Shown here: positions 9,230-18,242 of the stretch, one piece after another | Layout: each line of letters starts with the position of its first letter | How positions within the stretch are numbered: the first letter of the stretch is position 1 | IMG/VR virus record: IMGVR_UViG_3300037246_002669 | Coordinates: 30,913-94,912 of that record | Length of the DNA stretch: 64,000 bases | From: a virus | Direction: 5' to 3' (one strand) | Made by a program: the position numbers and the translations under genes | Notes under the pieces: generated by a model | What the model saw: the letters and a program-made list of their open reading frames with translations, nothing else | Database searches by the model: none | Told to the model about the DNA's origin: nothing

Positions 9230-10543
9230 TTATTTCTGGAATGTACTGCCGATCACTGGAAGGTAGTAGTTGCGATATATGGCGTCCCAGTTGTAGGTCA
9301 CTCTCGCATGAGTTTTGGCCGTAAGGGAATTGTCGTTGTGCATACTGCCGAGGATCACCTGCACCACATCAGAATAGTACTGATTCTCGTCGGACGGTTG
9401 ATGATGCATGTGATAGGAACCGAAGTCAAAATACAGTCCAGTCCCCCCATTGACTTCGGCCTGCATACATAAAGACTTGTTCAGGACCATGAGTACCCCT
9501 GACATTGCAGCTTCAGGAGCCACCAGACCGAAACTTTCTTCTCTCGTGGGGAATATGAATAGATTGGACAGCACAAACAGTTTGTTCAGCATGCCACGCG
9601 GAATGCCAGTCTCGTACCGGGCACACCACATCGAAGTGAAAATCACTTCCTCATGGGGAATGAGGCCGCACCTCTTCGCAATTTTGAGATACTTATCAAC
9701 ATTTTCCTTGCCATTTCTACCAGTGGCCCACTGGTTGGCGATCACCAGACATACAGACTTTCCACTGGCTTTGATTTGAGCAAACATTTTTATGATAACG
9801 TCTACTCTTTTCGCAGTGAGTCGGTCAGAACTTGCGGGATATATTTGCACCACATCGGCGGACAGGACTTTAGGGAACTCCCATACGAATGCGCAAGTTT
9901 CCGAATCAAATTCAAACCATGTGCGAGGGTCTTTGATATGAGGGATCACAACCACATCTTCAATAGCCCCGTGATACTGTTCTGCAACTCGCAATCTGTC
10001 GGTAGCATTGGGATACACTATCTTGTGGTTCGGGCGTAGCCCCTGTATTCTCCACCAGTCCCGACTTGCGGAAGGAACGGAGTGCACCCAGTGAAACCAT
10101 CTGCAGTCAGCCACTTCCTGATTTCTTGAAGTCTCGATACAGCCCATGCCGTAAGGGAGAAACCAGCCAGTGAAAAGAAAGTCATGTGTGAATATGACAT
10201 CTCCCGGTTTCAGGAAATCCAGAAGAACTTTTTCGGTTTTCTTCACCACTTCCAAGTGTTCCGGGGTGACATCGTTAATGGAAGTATAATCCTTGAGATG
10301 AGCGAAAGGGATCTTCTGGTGAAGATTAATAGGAACCATGCCCCGTTCCTTATCTTCGGGCGTGAAGGGGGGAAAGAGACTGGAAACGTTGGAAGCATTG
10401 AACTTTTCATTCACGAAAATATGAACCTCATGCCCAAACTGCTGCAGCATTTTCGCTTGATCCACGACAATCCCGGTAAGACTGTAGCCAGGATTGAATT
10501 CCATGAAATTTGTGAGGATGGCAATTCTCTTCTTCTTAATCAT
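9230..10543 (-). CDS. GT4/GT1-type GT-B glycosyltransferase
   Basis: 437 residues. N-terminal Rossmann domain KKKRIAILTNF with GYSLTGIVVDQAKMLQQFGHEVHIF. The C-terminal donor domain has IYPASSDRLTAKRVD and the E-x7-E motif in FPTREESFGLVAPEAAMSG. This is a retaining GT4-like architecture of normal length. The start at the ATG after GGAGGACCG is preferred over a TTG that overlaps this ribosome binding site. It is the first gene of the five-gene sugar operon and has its own promoter at 10645-10673. Confidence 0.87.
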   Translation of the reverse strand: MIKKKRIAILTNFMEFNPGYSLTGIVVDQAKMLQQFGHEVHIFVNEKFNASNVSSLFPPFTPEDKERGMVPINLHQKIPFAHLKDYTSINDVTPEHLEVVKKTEKVLLDFLKPGDVIFTHDFLFTGWFLPYGMGCIETSRNQEVADCRWFHWVHSVPSASRDWWRIQGLRPNHKIVYPNATDRLRVAEQYHGAIEDVVVIPHIKDPRTWFEFDSETCAFVWEFPKVLSADVVQIYPASSDRLTAKRVDVIIKMFAQIKASGKSVCLVIANQWATGRNGKENVDKYLKIAKRCGLIPHEEVIFTSMWCARYETGIPRGMLNKLFVLSNLFIFPTREESFGLVAPEAAMSGVLMVLNKSLCMQAEVNGGTGLYFDFGSYHMHHQPSDENQYYSDVVQVILGSMHNDNSLTAKTHARVTYNWDAIYRNYYLPVIGSTFQK

Positions 10544-10606
10544 TCGGTCCTCCAATCATTGTGGTTACGCTATTGCGCCCACTTTTTATGAAAAAATGGA
10601 TACCCT

Positions 10607-10626
10607 ATTTGCAATTTATTGCAAAT
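10607..10626. repeat. Dispersed TTGCAA palindrome, copy 2
   Basis: Perfect copy. Here it lies downstream of the predicted -10 and about 65 bases before the GT4 start codon, a position where a bound protein would block transcription. Confidence 0.9.
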
Positions 10627-10644
10627 TTATTCAGATACCCATCT

Positions 10645-10673
10645 TTATTAGTACATATTCCATTTATTGTCAA
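10645..10673 (-). promoter_or_regulatory. Candidate promoter of the glycosyltransferase operon
   Basis: TTGACA (10673-10668), 17 bases, TAATAA (10650-10645) on the minus strand. The -35 is perfect and the -10 is weak. It overlaps the end of the small membrane-protein gene at 10676. Confidence 0.45.
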
Positions 10674-10675
10674 AC

Positions 10676-10975
10676 TCAGTGGGGTTTTTTCACTACATAG
10701 GTGGCGCACAAATAATGTGCCAAATACCCTACTGCAGCGTCCACTGGAACAAGTGCGAGTGTAATTGCCAGTATACTGGGGAAATCAGGTGATGAAGAAC
10801 CTTCAAAAAACAGCAGTCTGATGCTCAGTATTGCAGCACACCATGCAACTGCAGCAAAAAATGCTATCATGCCAATTCTCAATTTTCCATTGCGTGATAT
10901 GAAAAAAACCCACGACACGGTTAGGGAGAAGATAATCAGCATCCCCAGCAGGATCTCCACGAGCAGAAACTCCAT
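10676..10975 (-). CDS. Small three-TM membrane protein, holin candidate
   Basis: 99 residues with three hydrophobic stretches (about 3-26, 34-54 and 64-90) joined by short charged loops (SRNGKLR, FEGSSSPD). Size, membrane topology and location after the virion genes fit a holin. It is preceded by AAGGAG and follows the 104-residue coiled-coil membrane protein by 15 bases. No endolysin is next to it, so holin is an inference. Confidence 0.6.
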   Translation of the reverse strand: MEFLLVEILLGMLIIFSLTVSWVFFISRNGKLRIGMIAFFAAVAWCAAILSIRLLFFEGSSSPDFPSILAITLALVPVDAAVGYLAHYLCATYVVKKPH

Positions 10976-10990
10976 TCCACTAATCTCCTT

Positions 10991-11305
10991 TTAATTGTTA
11001 TTGATACGGCGTTCAATGGTTTCAAGGGTTGCCTTTAAATCGGAAACCACTGAAGTCCCTTTTTCGGTCACTTCAATCAGGGAAGTAAATTGCTTTGAGG
11101 CAATCTTCGCGGCTTCGTCCCTGTCATCCTTCGCAAACTTTCTAAGTTCCTCCCTTTCAGATTTGTGATTTTTAAGCAGTTCCACCCTTTCTTTGTTGTG
11201 GGTGGTTTGTAATGTTTTTATGTAAAAGCCGAGAGCCAGTATCATTACTCCCAGAATCCCATATTCCATAAACTTTTCGACTATCGTAATCTCTACGCTT
11301 GCCAT
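10991..11305 (-). CDS. One-TM coiled-coil protein, holin/XhlA-like or spanin-like
   Basis: 104 residues: a transmembrane helix at about 13-32 (MEYGILGVMILALGFYI) followed by a long charged coiled coil (HNKERVELLKNHKSEREELRK onward) to the C-terminus. This matches the layout of XhlA-like lysis accessory proteins. It is paired with the three-TM protein downstream, giving a plausible membrane-disruption pair. Confidence 0.6.
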   Translation of the reverse strand: MASVEITIVEKFMEYGILGVMILALGFYIKTLQTTHNKERVELLKNHKSEREELRKFAKDDRDEAAKIASKQFTSLIEVTEKGTSVVSDLKATLETIERRINNN

Positions 11306-11346
11306 AGTGTCTCACCTCTATATGCTGCACTATACGAAAGGCCCAT

Positions 11347-11529
11347 CTATGCAGCGTTTACATTGTAAACTGTCCCCCCGATTCGAACCCTGACTCTTGA
11401 AGCGGCAGTATTCACCCATAAGTTGACATCATCCGGGACATCTGCATCATCATCGGCGAAGGGAACTCTCGGAACTCTACTCTTGACATCCCCCGATCGT
11501 GCGGGAACTTTTACAACTCCGGTCTTCAT
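11347..11529 (-). CDS. 60-residue acidic/basic hypothetical protein
   Basis: MKTGVVKVPARSGD start after AAAGGAGAAAATT. The centre is acidic (FADDDADVPDDVN) and the C-terminus looks beta-stranded (SRVRVRIGGTVYNV). Unknown family. It sits between the Thr-rich gene terminator and the lysis candidates, so it may be a minor virion protein. Confidence 0.6.
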   Translation of the reverse strand: MKTGVVKVPARSGDVKSRVPRVPFADDDADVPDDVNLWVNTAASRVRVRIGGTVYNVNAA

Positions 11530-11551
11530 AATTTTCTCCTTTGCAATTAAT

Positions 11552-11589
11552 GGGTAAAATATCTCCCTCCTTAGTCACGAGGAGGGAGA
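11552..11589 (-). terminator. Rho-independent terminator after the Thr-rich tail genes
   Basis: A 10-bp perfect stem (TCTCCCTCCT / AGGAGGGAGA) with an 8-base loop, then TATTTTA on the minus strand. It marks the end of the tail/fibre transcription unit. Confidence 0.75.
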
Positions 11590-11609
11590 CTTGGCACACT
11601 TAAATTACG

Positions 11610-12032
11610 TTAGGTTGTCGTTGTGGTGGTCGGTGCCGCAGTTGTCGTCGTTGTGGTCGGAGCAACTGTCGTCGTCGTTGTGGTCGGAGCTACCGTTGTT
11701 GTCGTAGTGGTCGTCGGGGGTAAAGTAGTGGTAGTGGTCGTCGGGGGTAAAGTAGTGGTAGTGGTCGTAGGTGCCACTGTCGTCGTGGTCGTTGCAGCAG
11801 AAACCTCCGTCAAATTGAAGGCCACTACTGCCCCATCGGGTTTTCTTATTTTCAACTTTTTCTGTGGATCATTTAGCCACATGGAAAGCCATTTCTGCGT
11901 CGATGCATCCGGATCTGACTGCAAAACCGGCAAGGTAGCGGTATGTTCTTTAGGATCTCCCGAGAAAGTTTTATAGGGTGCCGTCCCTCCCTCCCGGACA
12001 GTAGCGGACTCGTTGTACACTTGTTTCTTCAT
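11610..12032 (-). CDS. Small virion-type protein with mucin-like threonine-rich C-terminus
   Basis: 140 residues. Residues 1-80 form a folded domain (VYNESATVREGGTAPYKTF, KKLKIRKPDGAVVAFNL). About 60 residues follow of Thr runs separated by VAP, LPP or AAP. Thr codons are mixed (ACC, ACA, ACG, ACT), so the protein sequence rather than a simple DNA slip appears to be maintained. The start overlaps the LamG gene stop (TGATG). The tail could be an O-glycosylation acceptor or a spacer. Confidence 0.75.
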   Translation of the reverse strand: MKKQVYNESATVREGGTAPYKTFSGDPKEHTATLPVLQSDPDASTQKWLSMWLNDPQKKLKIRKPDGAVVAFNLTEVSAATTTTTVAPTTTTTTLPPTTTTTTLPPTTTTTTTVAPTTTTTTVAPTTTTTTAAPTTTTTT

Positions 12033-13372
12033 CACTCCTCCGTTCCCAGCAGACTGACCGGGCCTATGTGCAAACGATTAGTGGAAGTTGCAATCCATAT
12101 TTGGTCATCTTCCGTCTCACTCACAATCTCAGTCACCCCGATCACTATTACATTACCTTGAGGTACCCCACTAAATACTGCCTCTCCATTTTCAATCTCT
12201 CGCGGCACTGTTATTTCAATACCCGTTAAATCCAAGGTCGTCGTTGTCGTGGTGGGTCCTACTGTGGTGGTTGTGGTGGGTCCTACTGTCGTTGTGGTGG
12301 TAGGCGCGACTGTTGTGGTTGTGGTCGGCGGTAAAGTGGTCGTGGTTGTGGTCGGCGGTAAAGTGGTCGTGGTTGGAGCCACTGTCGTTGTAGTCGTAGT
12401 CGGTGCCACTGTTGTAGTCGTAGTAGTGCCGGGAATTGTGGTGGTCGTAGTGGTGGGGGCCACTGTAGTAGTGGTTGTGGTGGGGGCCACTGTGGTCGTA
12501 GTAGTGCCGGGAATTGTGGTGGTCGTAGTGGTGGGGGCCACTGTAGTAGTGGTTGTGGTGGGGGCCACTGTGGTCGTAGTAGTGCCGGTAATTGTGGTAG
12601 TAGTGGTCGTGGCCGGTGCCACTGTGGTCGTAGTAGTGGCCGGGGGACTTTGGTAGGGAGTTGTCGGAGGAGTAAAATTTTCTGACCAAACGGCTTCCCC
12701 TGTCACGACACGGAATTGATCCATAAACCCGTTGAGGTAGCCATTTCCTCCAATTTGCCTTCCAAGACGCAAGTAAGTAGGGCATACATTAGAGGAAGTA
12801 TTTAACCAAGTACCGTCAGCAATCCCATCAATATATAGGGTAACTGTGGCAGCTTTCCGGACTACGGCAATGTGATGGAAAACATCATCAGTTATATCAA
12901 TTGTGCCCTCTATTTTACGGGCACTGCGGTAATAAACAATAACTCCGCCAGTTATGTTGTTAATATTTGCCTGGGTTGCGTCTTCGGAGTTCTCTCCGAA
13001 AGCCCAAATCCTTCTGTGGTTACCTCCCGAAGTAGATTTTACGGCAGTTTTGAGCCAACACTCGACAGTGTAATCTCCGGTGGCTAAGACGAATAAAGGA
13101 TCAGTGGGGACATCTATATAAGAGTTAGTGCCATCGAAGTGAATGGATGATGTGCCAAACTTGGCAGCGGCAGTGGCGTGCTGCACGTCTCCATAAAGAG
13201 AGAGAATATGAGCATGAGGGGAACTGTCAACAATGTCTGTAGATCCGTCTGTAGTATCTGACTGAATGCATATACTACCTAATTCATACATGTCAATGGT
13301 AGTGGTGGTAGTGGTAGTGGTAGGGGGTAACGTTGTCGTTGTTGTCGGCCCTACTGTAGTTGTCGTTGTCAT
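12032..13372 (-). CDS. LamG/concanavalin A-like virion protein with Thr-rich linkers
   Basis: 446 residues in four parts: an N-terminal Thr-rich stretch (1-26); a LamG/ConA-like lectin domain (about 28-240: FGTSSIHFDGTNSYIDVP, YTVECWLKT, VTLYIDGIADGTW, LRLGRQIGG, MDQFRVVTGEAVWSENF); about 150 residues of VAPTTTTTT-type repeats, including a 26-residue unit present nearly three times; and a C-terminal beta domain (VPREIENGEAVFSG). LamG domains in phage appendages usually bind glycans on the host. GGGAGGGG precedes the ATG. Confidence 0.82.
   Translation of the reverse strand: MTTTTTVGPTTTTTLPPTTTTTTTTIDMYELGSICIQSDTTDGSTDIVDSSPHAHILSLYGDVQHATAAAKFGTSSIHFDGTNSYIDVPTDPLFVLATGDYTVECWLKTAVKSTSGGNHRRIWAFGENSEDATQANINNITGGVIVYYRSARKIEGTIDITDDVFHHIAVVRKAATVTLYIDGIADGTWLNTSSNVCPTYLRLGRQIGGNGYLNGFMDQFRVVTGEAVWSENFTPPTTPYQSPPATTTTTVAPATTTTTTITGTTTTTVAPTTTTTTVAPTTTTTTIPGTTTTTVAPTTTTTTVAPTTTTTTIPGTTTTTTVAPTTTTTTVAPTTTTLPPTTTTTTLPPTTTTTVAPTTTTTVGPTTTTTVGPTTTTTTLDLTGIEITVPREIENGEAVFSGVPQGNVIVIGVTEIVSETEDDQIWIATSTNRLHIGPVSLLGTEE
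12426..12660. repeat. 78-bp tandem repeat in the Thr-rich linker
   Basis: The marker GTGCCGG recurs at 12426, 12504 and 12582, giving a 78-bp period and about 2.9 copies. Each unit encodes 26 residues of PG, VAP and Thr runs. Near-identity of the units points to recent tandem duplication, so length variation between strains is expected. Confidence 0.85.
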
Positions 13373-13390
13373 CTATCTTCCCCTCCCATG

Positions 13391-13410
13391 ATTTGCAATA
13401 AATTGCAAAT
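13391..13410. repeat. Dispersed TTGCAA palindrome, copy 3
   Basis: Perfect arms, with AA instead of TT at the centre on the plus strand. It fills the 40-base gap between the stop at 13413 and the LamG ribosome binding site, leaving no room for a promoter. Confidence 0.9.
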
Positions 13411-13412
13411 TT

Positions 13413-13937
13413 TTAGATGAGACCGGCATTCAGGGTAACCCCATTAGAGGTACCGGCAATACTACTGATATGTAGGGCGATTTTCTCCGTTCCTTGGGTT
13501 TTCCATACTAATGTGGGGGATAGATAATTACCGGAAGATGACCCTTTACGAAAAGCAACTGATCCTATGCCCGAAGATTTTGACTCCAAAACTGCAATAA
13601 CTGTAGTGCCTGTGGAATCAAACACAAGAGGAGTCACCACTACATCTCCGTCCACGGCAGAATGTTCCGGGTGTACCACGAGAACACTGTTGTCTCCCAC
13701 ATCCAGCACATTGTCAGTAAGATCAGCCGACAGGTTGGTGAGATCTACCCCATCCGCAACAGTGACTGGGGTACTGCCTCGATTAGCCTCAGGGACGAAC
13801 TGCCTGGACGCGGTATCTACCACCTGTATATGCCTTGTGTTAGCACTCCCGTCCAATTCTGCCGCCTCGCGTGTTGCTATGTTGGGGCCAGTGGTAGCTT
13901 CTCTGACTTGAACTGATGTATTACTCTCAAGTGTCAT
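13413..13937 (-). CDS. Beta-rich structural protein, unknown
   Basis: 174 residues, Thr/Val/Ser rich with regular strand-like segments (RHIQVVDTASRQFV, NSVLVVHPEHSAVDGDVVVTPLVF, EKIALHISSIAG). Very low Lys/Cys content and the location between two large tail genes suggest a virion decoration or fibre-associated protein. AAGGAG precedes the ATG. Confidence 0.65.
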   Translation of the reverse strand: MTLESNTSVQVREATTGPNIATREAAELDGSANTRHIQVVDTASRQFVPEANRGSTPVTVADGVDLTNLSADLTDNVLDVGDNSVLVVHPEHSAVDGDVVVTPLVFDSTGTTVIAVLESKSSGIGSVAFRKGSSSGNYLSPTLVWKTQGTEKIALHISSIAGTSNGVTLNAGLI

Positions 13938-13991
13938 GTCTGTATTCTCCTTGATTAAGATTCACGCTATGTAGATTAAATACCATATTAT

Positions 13992-14432
13992 CTACTGCCG
14001 GTCAATTGCCTCTTGCTGGGCAAGACTATACTCCTCCTCGATGTCCTCTGTACTGTACACCTCGAAAGAACAGGCCATACATTCCCACACACTTTTGTAG
14101 CCGTAGATGTTTTGCCTTCCTTTCGGGCGAGTTACTTTTCTGAGCCACATATCAGAGTCACACTTTTCGCAGTATTTTGCGGCTGAAGTATCATTGTGTA
14201 CTGGAGGGTTTAAGTTTAAGCCGGAATCAGGTAAAACTGTTCCTTCAGGAATTTTTGCCAGTTCCTCATTGTACATTTCCTTTCGGTTAACGATGTACTG
14301 TTGCAATTCTCCCACTGTCACTCCCCTGGTCAGAATACCCTCCAGCATGGTAATCATATCTTCAACTTTCCCGAAGGAATAAGGAGCGAGTACCATTTCT
14401 ATGATTTTCAATTTTTCTTTATGTAATTCCAT
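13992..14432 (-). CDS. Zinc-ribbon protein in the tail gene block
   Basis: 146 residues starting MELHKEKLKIIEM. The N-terminal half is helical (KVEDMITMLEGILTRGVTVGELQQYIVNRKE). Two CxxC knuckles follow, YCEKCDSD at about 101 and WECMAC at about 124, spaced like a zinc ribbon. AAAGGA is placed for the ATG at 14432; a longer frame would overlap the 1260-residue gene. Unknown role; possibly an assembly chaperone. Confidence 0.65.
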   Translation of the reverse strand: MELHKEKLKIIEMVLAPYSFGKVEDMITMLEGILTRGVTVGELQQYIVNRKEMYNEELAKIPEGTVLPDSGLNLNPPVHNDTSAAKYCEKCDSDMWLRKVTRPKGRQNIYGYKSVWECMACSFEVYSTEDIEEEYSLAQQEAIDRQ

Positions 14433-14445
14433 CAGTATTCCTTTC

Positions 14446-17400
14446 TTAGTCACACCACCACTCATAAACGGAAAGAGATGCCTGCGGTTTTCTACAACCA
14501 GTGCCCATTGTACACTGTGAATCGGAAGCACAGTGCCCGAAGCCGCCACACGAGGCGCAATACCCATCTGGCCACGTATTAGGTAGACACTGAGTCCTTC
14601 TGACAACTCGTTTACCTGCCTCTACAGTATCAGAATGGAATCCTGGGCCAGCGCCTCCGCAGCCTGCGGTGCGGCCATCAGAACATATCCAATGCCAACT
14701 TCCGCCAACTGTTAGTATGTAACCATGGGCTAATTTGCCACACCTATCAGTAACGGTCACATGCGCCACTCCGCAATATCCCTCTACCGTACTAACTGTG
14801 TTATATCCCGAAGCGCCGGTATATTCAGATCCAATTGCAAATCCAGCGGATACTTCCCAGCGCAAAGGAGCTGTTCCTCCTATTACGTGGACACTACAAA
14901 TGCCCTCTATAGTTTCGGGGCCATCCCACTCCATAGTTGGGAGTGTTTTCTCCATTGATTTAGAATCAGAATACCCGCAAGCCCCTTCCGCAGAAACTGT
15001 TACTAACTCAGTACAGGGATCTTCTTCCGCAATTTGGTTGGATTGACCCCCGGTCACCTCCTGGCCTAACGTCCATCCATCACTAACATCCCACACGTAA
15101 TTTGGCCTGCCTCCCACTATGCTAACACCCTGTTTGTCTCCACTGTAAGTTTCAGGCAATGTCATTACCATGTCCTCAATGGGAATTATAGGAATTTCCA
15201 AGTCAACAACCTCTTCGCAGTAGTCAACGACAGTAACTGTCACATCCCCTTCAGTACATTCCTCAGTACCATGCATTTTGTTGGTGGTACGGTTGGTTAT
15301 TGGCATATCAAATTCAAATCCATTGGTGGCAGACCACTCATATGGGGGCCTCCCGCTACCTTCGAGGAGTAACTTTACAACTTGCAAAGCAGATACTTCG
15401 TCAGAAGAAGATGAGAGGACCAAAGGACCGTCTTCCCCCTCCACCTGTATTGCGAGGGAATCACTTTCATCGCAATCATCCGTAGCGGTAACTGTAATCT
15501 GGTCACTTATAGAACAGTCCTCGTTCGGAATTATTGTGTTTATCCTGCCATCTGCATCTGGTTCAGCCAGTTCAAACCCAGATCCTGAGAGGTCCCATTC
15601 AAAAGGTTCCATGCCCCCTCTCACACTAACTGCTTTACTAATTCCGTGAAATATAGTCTTCGGTCCCTTAACTACCACTTTCGGTTCTGGAGGTTGAACA
15701 GTGAATACCACTTCGGTATTACAGGCATCGGTGACGGTTACCTCACATATATCATACTGACTGCACGTACCATCCAGGGTAATATAATTGGTATTCCCCA
15801 TGGTTTGCGCGAAAGCTACGTTAAATCCCGCACTGACTGACCAGTTGAGAGGTTTCTTGCCTCCAACTGTGCCTACAGATACCCCTGCCGATGACGGAAA
15901 CTTCGATGGGTTACCTGGAGATGCTGCAAATTGGGGGTTACCTCCCAACTGGACCGTACATGATACCGAATCATCGCAAATATCAGTAACTGTAATTGTT
16001 ACTTCTTCGCCTTCCGCACCAGTGCACCCAGAGGGAGCATGTAAAATATTTGTTCGATAACTTGTCGTAACATGTGCTAAAGTGCAGTTACCCCCACTTA
16101 CTTCCCACGTAAAAGGGCCTGTACCGTAGATAATGGAAATGTCCTCCGATGCATTGGGCGCGATAAGTTCCGGGTTGGAATCACTGCACTCTATTGGGAG
16201 AGATTCCGGAACGTTGAGGGTGGTGGATATTGTATCAAAGCAGGCATCTTCACATTCTACTGTGATATTTCCTTCAGCACAGATATCTCGGAATACCACA
16301 TTATGGCGATCCCATGTCTCCAGCGTAACTATGTGTCCGTCTCCAGAAACCACACTCCACTGGAACGGTGGCACTCCATTTTCCAAATACAGTTCGGCAT
16401 ACCCGAAACCGTAAGTCCCAGTCCATGTGTCTTCATGCCATTTAAACTCCAGGGGCTCCGAAGTAACATGACAGTTCAACTGCGATTCGCAGGCATCTGT
16501 AGCCGCCAAATCGAAACCACCGGATGCCGCGCTACAGGGATCATCGGCCACGACTGTCACTTCCCGCCCTACTGGTAATGGGCCAGTTTCGGGGTTCTCC
16601 GGGTCAGAAGATACAATGTGGAAATCATCAGATCCACTCAGTTCCCATATTATATCCAAAGCTCCCCCAACTACCCTAAAAATAGCGGAACCGGAGGGAG
16701 GGAATTCTGTCGGGTTGTCGGGGTACCATTTAAATTCCTGTTCGTCTACTTCCACAGTAATACTTGCAGTCTGGTCACAGGCGTCTGTCAGCGTAACACT
16801 ACATGTGGGTTCTATGCACTTTACGCTACTGGGAGTAATATAGTTGGTAGGGGCACTGGTGGAAGGCCACTTTAATACCCATCCAGGAGCACCGGGAGTT
16901 ACTTCCCAGGAGTAGGGAGGTTTTCCCCCTCTAAAGTCCACCCGGTATTCTTCTCCGCGTTCTGCTTTATACTCTACCTCGAATACAGACTCACTACTCG
17001 GTTCAGGGGAACTATAATGGATGCAGCACGTGTTTCTGGGAATTTCTGTGACAGGTATGTCGCATACTCTTGCACACTCATCTTCACATCTGACCACAAT
17101 TGGGCCACATAACTCCGCATCTGACCTATGTAAACACACAACTGGCCCAGTGTCATGATCCCTAAACTCCACACCCGATCCTTCTTCCACTGACCAACTG
17201 TATCCTGTACAAGTCGGACCGTCCACAGGGAGCACGCCCACGAAATCGACGGATTCCGGATTATCGTGTATCTCAACCGGCAGGTAACTCCTGTCTACCT
17301 TCAAATCCCCCACACAGCACAGTTTGGAAATTTGAATTCTTACAATGCAATCAGTGCCGCAATCATCTGTCACTGTCACACTTCCTTCAGCCCCTTCATT

Positions 17401-18228
17401 AGGATCACGGCAGGCACACTCACTTGCCCGCAATGTATTAGACATATCAAAAGAAGGGGGGCCGGGAAGCCACTCAATAGGATCGGTTTCGAAATGGCGA
17501 GGGGCTTCCACATCAGTAGCCATCCGCAGCCAGCCACCACTTGCGGTCCATGTGTAAGGAGGACATCCCCCGGTGATAGTAAGCAGCACTCCCCTTGCAG
17601 GATCTACTTCCACCACCAGATTAGTTACGAGTTCTGTTTGGTGATATATGTCGATGACTTCGGAGTCACATTGATCGCAGCACGTCTTTTCCTTCACTTC
17701 ATAAGAATCCGTGGTGACCAGATTCCCTTGACATACTTGAATGTGTGCAGGAGTAGGTTCGTGCGCATCCGGAGTGGCCTGCACTTCCATATACTCCTTG
17801 TCATATTCTATCACCAAAACACCAGTCACAGGTCGGGATAATGACACTTTAAGTCCCTGGATTACGGGAGGGGGTTCAAATCCATCCACAGTGCCTTTCC
17901 ACCAGTACGCTATTACAGCAGTGACTAAATTACTCAGGACTCCGGTGTCCTCTTCAATGAAGACAACTTCGCAGGCGGATTCCTCTATTTGGATCACCTC
18001 ATTTACCACTATGGCCCCGTTGGTGGTACCTGCCGTGACAGGGAGTTCTGGCATATTGGTATAGTAACGAAAACGGGCAGTCTCCCCTACGTCATAGGGA
18101 GGCCCGTTGATCCCGTTTTCTTCACAATTTTCTAAAACTGAACTTAGGTGAGCGGACAATTCAGCATAGATGTCTTCCTCTTCATCAGGAATATATGCCC
18201 GGAAAATGATGTCCAGAGTTTTCAGCAC
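14446..18228 (-). CDS. Giant virion-type protein with about eleven tandem Ig-like domains
   Basis: 1260 residues with a GTG start after GAGGAGG. After a 190-residue N-terminal domain come about 11 repeats of 75-110 residues. Each has GG-x-x-P-(Y/F)-x-W-x-(V/L)-S-x-G near its start and usually ends Cys-...-VTVTDxC, for example GGKPPYSWEV, GGRPNYVWDVSDG and GGTAPLRWEVSAG. Paired cysteines suggest disulphides in an extracellular particle. The C-terminal 85 residues are Cys-rich (CGGAGPG, CASCGGFGHC, CTMGTGC, ending YEWWCD). This is probably a long tail-tip or side fibre that reaches the cell surface. The domain type resembles bacterial surface Ig/SprB-like repeats, not a family I can name exactly. 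Confidence 0.8.
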   Translation of the reverse strand: MLKTLDIIFRAYIPDEEEDIYAELSAHLSSVLENCEENGINGPPYDVGETARFRYYTNMPELPVTAGTTNGAIVVNEVIQIEESACEVVFIEEDTGVLSNLVTAVIAYWWKGTVDGFEPPPVIQGLKVSLSRPVTGVLVIEYDKEYMEVQATPDAHEPTPAHIQVCQGNLVTTDSYEVKEKTCCDQCDSEVIDIYHQTELVTNLVVEVDPARGVLLTITGGCPPYTWTASGGWLRMATDVEAPRHFETDPIEWLPGPPSFDMSNTLRASECACRDPNEGAEGSVTVTDDCGTDCIVRIQISKLCCVGDLKVDRSYLPVEIHDNPESVDFVGVLPVDGPTCTGYSWSVEEGSGVEFRDHDTGPVVCLHRSDAELCGPIVVRCEDECARVCDIPVTEIPRNTCCIHYSSPEPSSESVFEVEYKAERGEEYRVDFRGGKPPYSWEVTPGAPGWVLKWPSTSAPTNYITPSSVKCIEPTCSVTLTDACDQTASITVEVDEQEFKWYPDNPTEFPPSGSAIFRVVGGALDIIWELSGSDDFHIVSSDPENPETGPLPVGREVTVVADDPCSAASGGFDLAATDACESQLNCHVTSEPLEFKWHEDTWTGTYGFGYAELYLENGVPPFQWSVVSGDGHIVTLETWDRHNVVFRDICAEGNITVECEDACFDTISTTLNVPESLPIECSDSNPELIAPNASEDISIIYGTGPFTWEVSGGNCTLAHVTTSYRTNILHAPSGCTGAEGEEVTITVTDICDDSVSCTVQLGGNPQFAASPGNPSKFPSSAGVSVGTVGGKKPLNWSVSAGFNVAFAQTMGNTNYITLDGTCSQYDICEVTVTDACNTEVVFTVQPPEPKVVVKGPKTIFHGISKAVSVRGGMEPFEWDLSGSGFELAEPDADGRINTIIPNEDCSISDQITVTATDDCDESDSLAIQVEGEDGPLVLSSSSDEVSALQVVKLLLEGSGRPPYEWSATNGFEFDMPITNRTTNKMHGTEECTEGDVTVTVVDYCEEVVDLEIPIIPIEDMVMTLPETYSGDKQGVSIVGGRPNYVWDVSDGWTLGQEVTGGQSNQIAEEDPCTELVTVSAEGACGYSDSKSMEKTLPTMEWDGPETIEGICSVHVIGGTAPLRWEVSAGFAIGSEYTGASGYNTVSTVEGYCGVAHVTVTDRCGKLAHGYILTVGGSWHWICSDGRTAGCGGAGPGFHSDTVEAGKRVVRRTQCLPNTWPDGYCASCGGFGHCASDSQCTMGTGCRKPQASLSVYEWWCD

Positions 18229-18242
18229 GATTTCTTCCTCCT

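Noticed and set aside
12249-12656. Plus-strand poly-valine frame
   Set aside because: It is the reverse complement of the Thr repeats (ACN read as GTN); no independent start signal.
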